A stretch of 64,000 nucleotides of DNA from Streptomyces sp. P9-A2 (GCF_036634175.1 NZ_JAZIFX010000001.1:6448001-6512000), one strand, 5' to 3'; numbered from the stretch's first letter, positions 15,311 to 24,535 are shown. The notes: generated by a model from the sequence alone, not told the origin. Program-made: numbers and translations.

Positions 15311-18190
15311 TCAGAGGGTCGCGTCGGACCACAGGTCGAGGATGTCGTCGCCGCTCATGGCGCCGTCGGGTTCGCTCTGTGCTCCGTCCAGCAGCTGCTC
15401 GGTCCAGATGACCTTTCCGGTGGGCGTGTACCGGGTGCCCCAGCGTTCGGCGTAGCGGGCGACGAGGAACAGGCCGCGGCCGCCTTCGTCCGTGTCCGCC
15501 GCCTGGCGCAGATGGGGTGAGGTGCTGCTGCCGTCGGAGACCTCGCAGATCAGGCGGCGGTCCCGCAGCAGACGGACGTGGATGGGGACGGTGCCGTGCC
15601 GGATGGCGTTGGTGACCAGTTCACTGAGGATGAGCTCGGTCGTGAAGCCCGCGTCCGTCAGGTCCCATGCCGCCAGCTGGCGGGTGACGTCGGCGCGGAC
15701 GCCGGACACGGCGGCGGCTTCGGGGGGCACGTCCCAGCCGGCGACCTGCTCGGGGTCGAGCACCCGGGTGCGAGCGACCAACAGGGCGATGTCGTCGTTC
15801 CCGCCGTTCGGCAGGAGGGCGTCGAGCACCGCGTCGCAGGTCTGCTCGGGAGTCCGGCCGGGGTGGGACAGCGCGCCACGCAGGATCTCCAGACCGACGT
15901 CGATGTCCCGGTCGCGGGTCTCGATGAGCCCGTCGGTGTAGAGGACCAGCTGGCTTCCCTCGGGCACCTCGAATTCCGTGGTCTCGAAGGGCAGGCTGCC
16001 CAGGCCCAGCAGCGGACCGGCGGGCAGGTCGGGGAAGGACACGGTGCCGTCCGGACGGACGAGCGCGGGCGGCGGGTGGCCGGCCCGGGCCACGCTGCAC
16101 CTGCCGACGGCCGGATCGTAGACGACGTACAGGCAGGTGGCTCCGATGAGCCCCTCGTCGTCTCCCTGGTCGGCCCGTTCCCGGTCGAGCCGGGCCACCA
16201 GGTCGTCCACCCGGGCCAGCAGCTCGTCCGGCGGGAGGTCGAGGGTGGCGAAGTTGTGCACCGCGGTACGCAGCCGCCCCATGGTGGCCGCCGCGTGCAG
16301 ACCGTGCCCCACCACGTCCCCGACCACCAGTGCCACCCGGGCGCCGGACAGCTCGATGACGTCGAACCAGTCCCCGCCCACCCCGGCCTGAGCCGGCAGA
16401 TAGCGGTGGGCCGCCTCCAGCGCGCTCAGGTCCGGCAGGTCGCGGGGCAGCAGACTGCGTTGCAGGGTGACCGCCAACGCGTGCTCGCGGGTGTAGCGGC
16501 GGGCGTTGTCCAGTGCCACGGCGGCCCAGGCGGACAGCTCCTCCGCGAACAGCACATCGCTCTCGTCGTACGGTTCCGCTCGCTCCGAGCGCCAGAAGTC
16601 CACCGAGCCCAGCACCGTGCCGCGAGCCCGCAGCGGTACCGCGATCAGGGAATGGAAACCCTGGCCCAGGAGCTCCTCCGCGCGGTCGGGGGCCAGGGTC
16701 CGCCATCCCTCGGTGGTGCTCAGATCCGCCTCCAGCACCGCGCGGCCGCTCTTCACGCACCGTGCCTGTGGCGTGGCGTCGGGGAAGCGAACGGTTTCGC
16801 CCACCGCCATCAGCGGCAGGCCGGTGTGGACGGCGCTCACGCCGGCCCGCCGCATGACGGTGCTCCGCCCGGTCGGCTCCTCGCCGCGCAGCACCTCCTC
16901 GGCCAGGTCGACGGTGACCAGGTCGGCGAAGCGCGGAACCGCCACTTCGGCCAGTTCGTGTGCGGTGCGCTCCACGTCCAGGGAGGAGCCGATCCGTGCC
17001 CCTGCGTCGTAGAGAAGGCTCAGGCGCTCCCGTGAGGCTTCGGCGCGCCCGGACAGAGCCCGCAGCTCCGTGGTGTCCCTGAGCGTCACCACGCTCCCGG
17101 TGGCCCCGTCGTCGGGAGCTGTGCGTCGCTTGTTGACCGCCAGCAACCGGTCTGCCGAGAGGAGCACCTCGTCGGTGGCCGTCCGCTCCGAGGTCATCAG
17201 TTCGACGATGTCCGGGCTCAGACCCAGGGCGGTGACCTGCTGCCGCTCCGCGTCCGGCGGCAGGTCCAGCAGTCGCCGCGCCTCGTCGTTGGCCAGCACC
17301 AACTGCCCGTCGTCCCCCACGATCAGCACCCCCTCCCGCACCGCGTGCAGCACCGCGTCGTGGTGGTCGTACATCCGTGTCATCTCCACCGGGCCGAGAC
17401 CGTGGGTCTGGCGCAGCAGCCGCCGGCTCACCAGGGCGGTGCCGCCCGCGCACACGGCCAGCGCCCCGCCCGTGGTCGCCAGGAGCACCGGCAGCTGGTC
17501 GGCCGCCATGCCGGCCACCTTGTGGACCGTGATCCCGACTCCCACCGAGCCGACGATCGTCCCGTCGGGCTCGGTGACGGGGACGTACGAGACCACCGCA
17601 CGGCCCTTGGAGGTGTCGATCTGCTGTGTCCGGGGGGAGGTCGGCGGCCTGAGCGGGCTGATGACGGCCTTCCCGATCTGGGAGGGGTCGGGGTGCGTGT
17701 AGCGGACCCCGTTCGGCGAGTACGCGACGATGAGATCCACGTCGGTCGCCCGCACGATCCGCTCGGTGATCGGCTGCAGCACCTTGGACGGGTTGGGCCC
17801 GGTCATCGCCGTCAGGGTCTGCGGGGAGTACGCGAACGTCGTGGCGACGGCCCGGGACCGGGCCTCGGCCTCATGGGTGCTGTTGCTCCGGGCCTGGAGT
17901 ACGAGAGTGACCAGTGCGGCGGTGATGATCAGGGCCACGATCAGGAGCTGCAGCACGAACACCTGGCCGGCCACGCTCCGCACCCGGAGCAGGGACCGCA
18001 GCCGCCCCGGGGGCCGCGCCGGCCGGGAACCGCGGCCACGCCGGTTTCGCGGCCGGTCCTCCGGCCGGTTCCGCTGCTCCTCCGACTGCTCCTCCGGCCG
18101 GTCCCGCTGCCGGGCGGCTCCCCTGCGCGCGGTGAGGCCCCTGAAGCCGCGGGACGAGGTGCCGGGAGGGCGACGGGAATCTGAGGTCAC
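15311..18190 (-). CDS. membrane sensor SpoIIE-family PP2C phosphatase with anti-sigma-like ATPase domain
   Basis: This 959-aa protein combines several domains. A basic Arg-rich tail (about residues 1-70) leads to a transmembrane helix (about 76-99), an extracytoplasmic Cache-like sensor (SYVPVTEPDGTIVGSVGVGI at its end) and a second helix (about 233-255). PAS (GVLIVGDDGQLVLANDEARR) and GAF domains follow. The SpoIIE/PP2C phosphatase core contains VGGDWFDVI and LYTDGLIETRD. A C-terminal HATPase_c_2 domain has SELVTNAIRHG. Such proteins control sigma-factor partner switching by dephosphorylating anti-anti-sigma factors and/or binding them through the ATPase domain. The gene is monocistronic with its own promoter and terminator. 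Confidence 0.9.
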   Translation of the reverse strand: MTSDSRRPPGTSSRGFRGLTARRGAARQRDRPEEQSEEQRNRPEDRPRNRRGRGSRPARPPGRLRSLLRVRSVAGQVFVLQLLIVALIITAALVTLVLQARSNSTHEAEARSRAVATTFAYSPQTLTAMTGPNPSKVLQPITERIVRATDVDLIVAYSPNGVRYTHPDPSQIGKAVISPLRPPTSPRTQQIDTSKGRAVVSYVPVTEPDGTIVGSVGVGITVHKVAGMAADQLPVLLATTGGALAVCAGGTALVSRRLLRQTHGLGPVEMTRMYDHHDAVLHAVREGVLIVGDDGQLVLANDEARRLLDLPPDAERQQVTALGLSPDIVELMTSERTATDEVLLSADRLLAVNKRRTAPDDGATGSVVTLRDTTELRALSGRAEASRERLSLLYDAGARIGSSLDVERTAHELAEVAVPRFADLVTVDLAEEVLRGEEPTGRSTVMRRAGVSAVHTGLPLMAVGETVRFPDATPQARCVKSGRAVLEADLSTTEGWRTLAPDRAEELLGQGFHSLIAVPLRARGTVLGSVDFWRSERAEPYDESDVLFAEELSAWAAVALDNARRYTREHALAVTLQRSLLPRDLPDLSALEAAHRYLPAQAGVGGDWFDVIELSGARVALVVGDVVGHGLHAAATMGRLRTAVHNFATLDLPPDELLARVDDLVARLDRERADQGDDEGLIGATCLYVVYDPAVGRCSVARAGHPPPALVRPDGTVSFPDLPAGPLLGLGSLPFETTEFEVPEGSQLVLYTDGLIETRDRDIDVGLEILRGALSHPGRTPEQTCDAVLDALLPNGGNDDIALLVARTRVLDPEQVAGWDVPPEAAAVSGVRADVTRQLAAWDLTDAGFTTELILSELVTNAIRHGTVPIHVRLLRDRRLICEVSDGSSTSPHLRQAADTDEGGRGLFLVARYAERWGTRYTPTGKVIWTEQLLDGAQSEPDGAMSGDDILDLWSDATL

Positions 18191-18678
18191 TGCTTCGTTC
18201 GCCTCCTCCGCGGCGATGTCCAGGCCGTCCCGGTGCGCTTCCTGTCCATCGGGTCGTCCGCCCGTCGAACCCGCTCCGCGGGAGACGGGGTATTCGGGAT
18301 ATCAGGATCAAGCAATCTTCAACCTGTACATTCTGCGCATTCCTTACGAACGGGTCAACGGTACTCGCTCGGGGCCGCTTCGGTCCGGTCGGGTGCGGCG
18401 TCCGGTGCCCGCCGAGCATGGACAGTGCGGCCGCGGTCGGTGCGGTGGCCGCCGAGGGCAACGGGACGGGAGCGGGCTCGTGTCGCGCAGGGCGTCCGGT
18501 GGCTGCGCGTAGGACGTCGGGCGGCTGTACGAGGTGTTCTGGGCGGCCGCGTGCAGGGCGTCGGGTGACGCGGACCGGCCGGGCCGTTCGGGGCGGCGCG
18601 CGCCGTGATGCGAGGCGCCCCGCGTGACCCTCCCGGGCAGCGCTTCCGGGGGAGGGGGCCGGCTCCTGCCGACCGTGA
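18191..18678. other. intergenic region upstream of phosphatase gene
   Basis: This stretch has no recognisable gene. It separates two minus-strand genes and contains the phosphatase promoter candidate at 18330-18358. The part after 18420 is GC-rich with no visible structure until the hexanucleotide repeat. Confidence 0.45.
18330..18358 (-). promoter_or_regulatory. candidate sigma-70-type promoter of the SpoIIE phosphatase gene
   Basis: On the minus strand a TTGACC hexamer (18358..18353) is separated by 17 bp from CAGAAT (18335..18330). This matches housekeeping HrdB-type spacing. It lies about 140 bp upstream of the phosphatase start. Confidence 0.45.
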
Positions 18679-18679
18679 G

Positions 18680-18735
18680 CCGCAGCCGCAGCCGCAGCCG
18701 CAGCCGCAGCCGCAGCCGCAGTCTCAGCCGCAGTC
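18680..18735. repeat. hexanucleotide tandem repeat (CCGCAG)n
   Basis: About seven perfect copies of CCGCAG (18680 onward) are followed by CAGTCTCAGC variants that run into the stop codon of the LysR gene (18736). Length variation by slippage would leave the LysR coding region intact but could change its mRNA 3' end. Confidence 0.7.
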
Positions 18736-19620
18736 TCAGCCGCGGACGCAGTCCTCGATCACCGAGGCGACCTGCTCGACCGCGGCCGAGACGCGGTGCG
18801 TGCGCCGGGCCAGTAGCAGCTCGACCGACTCGGGGGCGGTGAGCGGGACGTAGGTCACGCCCTCGAGGCTCAGGCTCTGCACCGACTGCGGTACGAGGGC
18901 CACGCCGTGTCCCGCCGCGACGAGGACGACCAGAGTGGCCGTCTCGCCGACCTCGAGGAGCGGGTCGGGCCGGAAACCGGCCCGCCGGCAGGCGGAGAGG
19001 ACGCGGTCGTGCATCGAGGACCGGGACTGCGAGGGATGGATGACGAACGGCTCGTCGGCCAGGGCCTCCAGTGGGACGCTCGGGAGGCCCGCCAGCCGGT
19101 GGTGGGACGGCAGTACGGCCACCAGCGGCTCGGACCGCAACGGCGTGACGCGCACGCTCTCCTCCGGTGCCGCGCCCCGCAGGACGGCGAGGTCGAACAC
19201 ACCCGCGAGCAGGCCCTCGACGAGCCGGGGGGTGAGGATCTCACCCCGCAGGTCCAGGGTGACCTTGGGCAGCTTCGCGCGTACGGTGCGGGCGATCCGT
19301 GGCAGGACGTCGTAGGTGGCCGTGCCGATGAAGCCGACGGAGACCCGGCCCGCGTGACCGGTGGCCAGCTCCCGCATGTGGGTCCGCGCGCGTTCCTCCT
19401 CCGTGACGAGGGCGCGCGCGTAGTCGGTGAGGTGACGGCCGGCCTCGGTCGGCTCGACGCGCCGGGTGGACCGGTTGAACAGAGAGACACCCAGCTCCCG
19501 CTCCAGCTGCTTGATCTGCTGGGAGAGAGCCGGCTGCGCCACGTGCAGGCGGGCGGCCGCGCGCCCGAAGTGGCACTCCTCGGCCAGGGCGAGGAAGTAC
19601 CGGAGCTGACGGAGTTCCAT
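18736..19620 (-). CDS. LysR-family transcriptional regulator
   Basis: This 294-aa regulator has the LysR winged helix (MELRQLRYFLALAEECHFGRAAARLHVAQPALSQQIKQLERELG) and a co-inducer domain starting at VSVGFIGTATYDVLP. The start at 19620 is the canonical MELRQLRYF; a start three codons upstream (19629) is also possible. It is divergent from pcaF-pcaI-pcaJ with a dyad between them, so it is the likely activator of beta-ketoadipate degradation. LysR-type PcaQ and CatR proteins play this role elsewhere with muconate or carboxymuconate-type inducers. Confidence 0.9.
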   Translation of the reverse strand: MELRQLRYFLALAEECHFGRAAARLHVAQPALSQQIKQLERELGVSLFNRSTRRVEPTEAGRHLTDYARALVTEEERARTHMRELATGHAGRVSVGFIGTATYDVLPRIARTVRAKLPKVTLDLRGEILTPRLVEGLLAGVFDLAVLRGAAPEESVRVTPLRSEPLVAVLPSHHRLAGLPSVPLEALADEPFVIHPSQSRSSMHDRVLSACRRAGFRPDPLLEVGETATLVVLVAAGHGVALVPQSVQSLSLEGVTYVPLTAPESVELLLARRTHRVSAAVEQVASVIEDCVRG

Positions 19621-19632
19621 GGACCCCATTTT

Positions 19633-19647
19633 ATAAGTCCTGCTTAT
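19633..19647. promoter_or_regulatory. LysR-type operator between lysR and pcaF
   Basis: ATAAGTCCTGCTTAT is a perfect inverted repeat with 5-bp arms and a 5-bp centre. It lies 13 bp from the regulator start and about 58 bp before pcaF, consistent with the T-N11-A rule for LysR sites. Confidence 0.55.
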
Positions 19648-19704
19648 GAATCGATGCCGACTAGGTCTTGGACATGATGAAGCGGGCGCTCGTACGGTGG
19701 AGGC

Positions 19705-20910
19705 GTGAGCGACAGTTACCTTTACGCAGCAGCACGAACGCCCTTCGGCAAGTTCTCGGGCGCCCTCGCCGAGGTCAGGCCCGACGACCTCGCCGCGGTG
19801 GCTGTCACCGGGACCCTGGCCAAGACCCCCGGGCTCGATCCGGCGGAGATCGACGACGTCGTCTGGGGCAACGCCAACGGCGCGGGCGAGGACAACCGCA
19901 ACGTCGGCAGGATGGCCGTCCTCCTCGCGGGACTGCCCACCTCGGTCCCCGCCACGACCGTCAACCGGCTGTGCGGGTCCTCCCTGGACGCCGCCATCAT
20001 CGCCTCCCGCGCCATCGAGACCGGCGACGCGGACATCGTGCTCACCGGCGGCGTCGAGTCGATGACCAGGGCGCCCTGGGTCCTGCCCAAGCCCTCGCGC
20101 GCGTTCCCCGCCGCGGACGTGACCGCCGTGTCCACCACCCTCGGGTGGCGGCTGGTCAACCAGCGCATGCCGAAGGAGTGGACCGTCTCCCTGGGGGAGG
20201 CGAACGAGCAGCTGGGCGAGCGCTTCACCATCGCCCGCGAACGGCAGGACGCGTTCGCCGCACGCTCCCACAACCTCGCCGACGACGCCTGGAACGCCGG
20301 CTTCTACGACGACCTGGTGGTGCCCGTCGTCGCGGACCGCAAGGGCACGACCGTCGCCCGGGACGAGGGGATCCGCCCCGGTTCGACCGCCGAGAAGCTC
20401 GCCGGGCTCAAGCCCGTCTTCCGCCCCGACGGCGTCATCACCGCCGGCAACGCCTCCCCGCTGAGCGACGGCGCCTCCGCGGTGCTCCTCGGTTCGGGTG
20501 AGGCCGCCGCACGCATCGGCACCGACCCCGTCGCCCGCGTCGCCGGCCGGGGCGTGTCCGCGCTGGACCCGCAGATGTTCGGCTACGCCCCTGTGGAAGC
20601 GGCCAACCGGGCACTGAAGGGCGCCGGGATCACCTGGTCCGACATCTCCGCCGTCGAACTCAACGAGGCCTTCGCCGTCCAGTCGCTGGCCTGCGTGGAC
20701 GCCTGGGACGTCGACCCGGAGATCGTCAACGCCAAGGGCGGCGCGATCGCGCTCGGCCACCCCTTGGGCGCCTCCGGCGGCAGGCTCCTGGGCACCCTCG
20801 CCCACCGGCTCCAGGAATCGGGGCAGCGGTGGGGCGTCGCCGCCATTTGTATCGGAGTCGGCCAGGCACTCGCCGTGGTCCTGGAGAACGTCTCGGGAGG
20901 CAACCGATGA
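19705..20910 (+). CDS. pcaF: 3-oxoadipyl-CoA thiolase (acetyl-CoA acyltransferase)
   Basis: This 401-aa thiolase cleaves 3-oxoadipyl-CoA to succinyl-CoA and acetyl-CoA. It has the acyl-accepting Cys in NRLCGSSLDAA, the ELNEAFAVQSLACVDAW motif, and GGAIALGHPLGASGGR with the catalytic His. The second catalytic Cys lies in AAICIGVGQ; one residue (Gln-Ala) differs from the usual GGQG. The start is GTG 19705, with GGAGG unusually close. It overlaps pcaI by ATGA, and the link with the CoA-transferase genes supports the pca assignment over a general thiolase. Confidence 0.88.
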   Translation: MSDSYLYAAARTPFGKFSGALAEVRPDDLAAVAVTGTLAKTPGLDPAEIDDVVWGNANGAGEDNRNVGRMAVLLAGLPTSVPATTVNRLCGSSLDAAIIASRAIETGDADIVLTGGVESMTRAPWVLPKPSRAFPAADVTAVSTTLGWRLVNQRMPKEWTVSLGEANEQLGERFTIARERQDAFAARSHNLADDAWNAGFYDDLVVPVVADRKGTTVARDEGIRPGSTAEKLAGLKPVFRPDGVITAGNASPLSDGASAVLLGSGEAAARIGTDPVARVAGRGVSALDPQMFGYAPVEAANRALKGAGITWSDISAVELNEAFAVQSLACVDAWDVDPEIVNAKGGAIALGHPLGASGGRLLGTLAHRLQESGQRWGVAAICIGVGQALAVVLENVSGGNR

Positions 20911-21578
20911 CCACCCTGCTGTGCGACCACGCCGACGAGGCGGTGGCCGGGATCGAGGACGGCTCGACCGTGCTCGTCGGAGGGTTCGGAATGGCCGGCA
21001 TGCCGGTCGACCTGATCGACGCCCTCATACGCCAGGGCGCCAAGGACCTCACCGTCGTGTCCAACAACGCCGGCAACGGCGACACCGGACTCGCCGCACT
21101 GCTGGCCAAGGGCCGGGTCCGCAAGGTGATCTGCTCCTTCCCGCGCCAGGCGGACTCCTGGGTGTTCGACGGCCTCTACCGGGAGGGCCGGATCGAACTC
21201 GAGGTGGTCCCCCAGGGCAACCTCGCGGAACGCATGAGGGCGGCCGGGGCCGGCATCGGCGCCTTCTTCTGCCCCACCGGAGTCGGCACGCTCCTCACCG
21301 AGGGCAAGGAGACCCGCGAGATCGACGGCCGCACCTACGTGCTGGAGTACCCGATCAAGGGCGACGTCGCGTTGATCGGCGCCCACCGCGCCGACCGCAT
21401 GGGCAACCTCGTCTACCGCAAGACCGCCCGCAACTTCGGACCGGTCATGGCCACCGCCGCGACCACGGTGATCGCACAGGTCCGCGAGATCGTCGAGACC
21501 GGCGACATCGATCCCGAGACCGTGGTGACCCCCGGCATCTACGTCGACCGTGTGGTGAAGGAGGCCGACCCCGCATGA
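20907..21578 (+). CDS. pcaI: 3-oxoadipate CoA-transferase subunit A
   Basis: This 223-aa alpha subunit of a family I CoA-transferase contains the CoA-binding glycine-rich motif GGFGMAGMPVDLIDAL. It also has the subunit-A pattern TVVSNNAGNGDTGLAALLAKGRVRKVICSFPRQ. With the next gene it transfers CoA from succinyl-CoA to 3-oxoadipate. ATG 20907 lies within the pcaF stop, and the gene overlaps pcaJ by ATGA. Homologous acetoacetate transferases (ScoA) look alike; pcaF in the same operon decides the call. Confidence 0.88.
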   Translation: MTTLLCDHADEAVAGIEDGSTVLVGGFGMAGMPVDLIDALIRQGAKDLTVVSNNAGNGDTGLAALLAKGRVRKVICSFPRQADSWVFDGLYREGRIELEVVPQGNLAERMRAAGAGIGAFFCPTGVGTLLTEGKETREIDGRTYVLEYPIKGDVALIGAHRADRMGNLVYRKTARNFGPVMATAATTVIAQVREIVETGDIDPETVVTPGIYVDRVVKEADPA

Positions 21579-22282
21579 ACGCGACCAGCCGAGTGACGAA
21601 CGACCGAGACGCGACGAACGACCGAGGTGCGACGAACGGCCAGGGCCCGCTGAGCAAGCAGGCCATGGCAGCCGTCGTGGCACGCGACATCCCCCAGGGC
21701 GCCGTCGTCAACCTGGGCATCGGGCAGCCGACCCTCGTCGCCGACCACCTGCCCGCCGACTCCGGGGTGGTCCTCCACACCGAGAACGGCATGCTCAACA
21801 TGGGGCCCGCCGCGAAGGAGGGCGAGGTCGACCCCGACCTGACCAACGCGGGCAAGGTCCCGGTGACCGAACTGCCCGGAGCCGCCTACTTCCACCACGC
21901 CGACTCGTTCGCGATGATGCGCGGCGGCCATCTGGACATCTGCGTCATGGGCGCCTTCCAGGTCTCCGCCACCGGCGACCTCGCCAACTGGAGCACGGGA
22001 GCACCCGACGCCATCCCCGCCGTCGGCGGGGCCATGGACCTGGCGATCGGCGCCAAGAAGGTCTTCGTCATGATGACCCTCTTCACCAAGACCGGCGCCC
22101 CCAAGCTGGTGCCCGAATGCACCTACCCGCTCACCGGACTGCGCTGCGTCGACCGCGTCTACACGGACCAGGCGGTGTTCGACATCACCCCCCAGGGCCT
22201 CAGGGTCGCCCAGACCTTCGGCACCACGGTGGACGAACTCGCCGACCGCCTCGGCATGCCGCTGCTCGCGCCGGAGGCGTGA
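21575..22282 (+). CDS. pcaJ: 3-oxoadipate CoA-transferase subunit B
   Basis: This 235-aa beta subunit carries the active-site Glu in HTENGMLNMGP and the downstream motif ADSFAMMRGGHLDICVMGAFQVS. The first 25 residues are an unusual repeat-like leader (TNDRDATNDRGATN) encoded by near-identical DNA repeats, absent from typical PcaJ proteins; the conserved domain begins at LSKQAMAAVVARDI. It is the last gene of the operon and is followed by a perfect terminator hairpin. Confidence 0.88.
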   Translation: MNATSRVTNDRDATNDRGATNGQGPLSKQAMAAVVARDIPQGAVVNLGIGQPTLVADHLPADSGVVLHTENGMLNMGPAAKEGEVDPDLTNAGKVPVTELPGAAYFHHADSFAMMRGGHLDICVMGAFQVSATGDLANWSTGAPDAIPAVGGAMDLAIGAKKVFVMMTLFTKTGAPKLVPECTYPLTGLRCVDRVYTDQAVFDITPQGLRVAQTFGTTVDELADRLGMPLLAPEA

Positions 22283-22313
22283 GACACGGGCCGACAGCCC
22301 GCCCGAGAACGTA

Positions 22314-22350
22314 CTGATGGCCTGCCCGCTGACCGCGGGCAGGCCATCAG
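22314..22350 (+). terminator. terminator of the pca operon
   Basis: A perfect 16-bp stem (CTGATGGCCTGCCCGC, 22314-22329, with 22335-22350) around a 5-nt loop lies 31 bp after pcaJ. Confidence 0.75.
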
Positions 22351-22352
22351 CA

Positions 22353-22384
22353 CGTCCGCCGGGCATCGCGACGCCCGGCGGACG
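22353..22384 (-). terminator. second hairpin, probable terminator of the hydrolase gene
   Basis: A perfect 12-bp stem (CGTCCGCCGGGC, 22353-22364, with 22373-22384) and an 8-nt loop lie next to the pca terminator. The hydrolase gene ends at 22468 on the minus strand, so this can serve the convergent transcript. Confidence 0.6.
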
Positions 22385-22467
22385 GGAGCAGGACACCGGC
22401 CGGAGAAGCATGGACGCCGACGCCTCCTCGTCCTCCGTGAACTCCGGGGAGATCTTCGGCGGCCGCC

Positions 22468-23436
22468 TCAGGCGCGGCGGGACCGCACGACCAGGGCCGT
22501 GCCCCCGGCCACCGCGAGGACCGCCGCGCCACCGAGGACCGCGGCCCGCTCACCCGCGCCGGTCTCGGCGAGACCGGGACGCGCGCCGTGCGCGGCCTGC
22601 AGGATCAGGTCGGTGATGTCGCCCGGATTGGTCTCCATGACGGCGTGCGGGGCGTCGACCTCGACGGTGGTCGAGCCCGCCCGCTTCGCCATGAAGCGCA
22701 GGTTCTCGGTACCGATCGTGCGGTCGTCGGTGGCCACGAGGTACCACGAGGGGATCGTCTTCCAGGCGGCCCCCTCGCTCGGCTGGGTGTTCGTGGCCAC
22801 GTTCGCGGGCCGCTGTGAGGCGGCCAGGGCGTTCGCCCGAGCCGCGTCGAGCCGGTTGCTCAGGAAGACGTCGCTGAATTTGTCCGGCTTGATGTACAGG
22901 TCGACATCGTCGGGGCCGCCACCGAGCGGCACGGCGTCCAGTGCGGTGGGGACGAGGGCCCGGGGGTCGTCCGTCAGATGACTGCCGGGGTGCTTGGCGA
23001 CCAGCTGCAGAGCCGTCTCGCCCTTGTCCGGGGCGAACCCCGCGACGTACACGAGGGACGTGACGTTCGGGTTGCCGGCCGCCGCGTCGGTGATCACCGA
23101 ACCGCCGTAGGAGTGACCGACGAGAACGAGGGGGCCCTTGATCGTCTTGAGCAGGGCGGCGAGGTAGGCGGAGTCGCCGGAGAGGCTGCGCAGCGGGTTC
23201 GCGGGGGCGACCACCGGATAGCCCTCGGCCTGGAGGCTCCGGACGACCTCGTTCCAGCCCGAGGCGTCCGCCCAGGCGCCGTGCACCAGGACGACGGTCG
23301 GCTTGGCGCCCTCATGGGCCCCGGCCCCACCGCCGCTCTCGGAGGCCGTGGACGGGCCGGCGACTGCCAGCGCCGCGGCGGGTAGGAGGACGGCCAAGGG
23401 AAGTGCCCGCCGGGCGGCGCGCCGTATGTGCTCCAT
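22468..23436 (-). CDS. secreted, sortase-anchored alpha/beta hydrolase
   Basis: This 322-aa protein has a signal peptide (RRAARRALPLAVLLPAAALAVAG). The alpha/beta hydrolase domain contains the oxyanion strand VVLVHGAWADASGWNEVV and the nucleophile elbow GHSYGGS. A C-terminal catalytic His lies in APHAVMETNP. The C-terminus is LAETG (residues 289-293), a hydrophobic helix and RSRRA, the Streptomyces class E sortase signal, so the enzyme should be covalently wall-linked. The fold resembles plant methyl-salicylate esterase-like hydrolases; the substrate is unknown. The open frame continues upstream into a helicase relic, but the ATG at 23436 with its signal peptide is the real start. Confidence 0.82.
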   Translation of the reverse strand: MEHIRRAARRALPLAVLLPAAALAVAGPSTASESGGGAGAHEGAKPTVVLVHGAWADASGWNEVVRSLQAEGYPVVAPANPLRSLSGDSAYLAALLKTIKGPLVLVGHSYGGSVITDAAAGNPNVTSLVYVAGFAPDKGETALQLVAKHPGSHLTDDPRALVPTALDAVPLGGGPDDVDLYIKPDKFSDVFLSNRLDAARANALAASQRPANVATNTQPSEGAAWKTIPSWYLVATDDRTIGTENLRFMAKRAGSTTVEVDAPHAVMETNPGDITDLILQAAHGARPGLAETGAGERAAVLGGAAVLAVAGGTALVVRSRRA

Positions 23437-23714
23437 AACCACTCTTTCTCGAGGGGAATGACTGCACGACGACACTGCGTTCCACCGACGGGTGCGGCAC
23501 CACGAAACGGTCCGGTCGGGTGAAGACCGCACCGGCGGGCACAGCCGCTCAAGGAGGACGCGGCACAGTACCGAAGGAGACCGCGAACCGGCGCCCGGCC
23601 CCCTCGGACTCCCTCTGGCCCCCTCGGACTCCCTCGGTCGGTCGGACGACGCCGCGGAGCCGGCCGGTAACCGGGCGCCCCGCCCAGTGGCACGCCACCC
23701 GGCCGGGGCCGACG
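23437..23714. other. gap between hydrolase and helicase relic
   Basis: The stretch is probably the hydrolase promoter region plus unrecognisable decayed helicase sequence. No gene is supported. Confidence 0.4.
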
Positions 23715-23929
23715 CCCGTCCAGGTCCAGCAGATCCGGTTTCGCCTCCACCCCGATACCGCCCGACGCCGCGATGACCTCCTGCGGGGTGGGCGGTTCGG
23801 GGAGCGTGTAGTCGACCTCGCCGGTGAACTCCTCGGCGGTCATCCGCTCCTCGCCGATGACCGCGTCGGCCGCGAACGGCATGCCGAACACCTGCGCCGC
23901 CACGTCCAGGATGCCCCCGGCCGGCACGC

Positions 23930-24015
23930 CTGCCCTCCCCCAAGCTCTCGGCTCCTCCCCCCCACGCTCGGCTTCGCTCGAGCGGGGGGACCCCCATGAG
24001 CAGGGGGACTCCCAT
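23930..24015. repeat. GC-rich palindromic repeat of a common Streptomyces type, inserted in the helicase relic
   Basis: On the minus strand the stretch reads GGGGGTCCCCCCGCTCGAGC, GAAGCCGAGCGTGGGGG and AGAGCTTGGGGGAGGG, a highly repeated intergenic motif of Streptomyces genomes (from memory). It splits ATSATLG from the downstream helicase sequence GILDVAAQVFGMPFAADAVI, which continues in another frame. It is therefore an insertion in an ancestral gene. Confidence 0.6.
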
Positions 24016-24511
24016 CGCCCCGAGTGTCGCGGAGGTCGCCACGGGACAGATCCGCCCGAGCGGCCGGTCCGGCCGTGCGGCGCCGACCGCCGTCGCCAGC
24101 CGGCGCAGCAGCATGGCCACGTCGGTGCCCTGCGCGCCGTCGTAGGTGTGGAACTCGTCCAGCACCACGTACGTGACGTCCGCGCCCTCCCACAGGGACC
24201 TGTCCTCACCGCGCTGAAGCAGCAGGTCCAGCATCTTGTAGTTGGTGATCAGCACGTCCGGCGGGGCGCCACGCATCTCCTCGCGCCGTGTCATGACCCG
24301 CCGGAAGTCGGTGTCCGGCCGGTCGCCGATGTACAGCCCCGCGGTCACCTGGGCGAGGTCGGGCGCGGTCAGGTAGTCGCTGACGCGGCCCGCCTGGTCG
24401 GTGGCGAGCGCGCTCATCGGATACAGCAGGACGGCCTTCACCCCGCGCCGCCCGAGAGCCTTCTGCCGTCGGCAGTGGTCGAGCACCGGCACCAGGAACG
24501 ACTCCGTCTTG

Positions 24512-24535
24512 CCGGAGCCCGTGCCGGAGCCCGTG
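24512..24535. repeat. 12-bp tandem duplication inside the helicase P-loop
   Basis: CCGGAGCCCGTG occurs twice in direct succession. On the coding strand this turns the Walker A sequence TTGTGSGKTES into TTGTGSGTGSGKTES. Confidence 0.8.
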
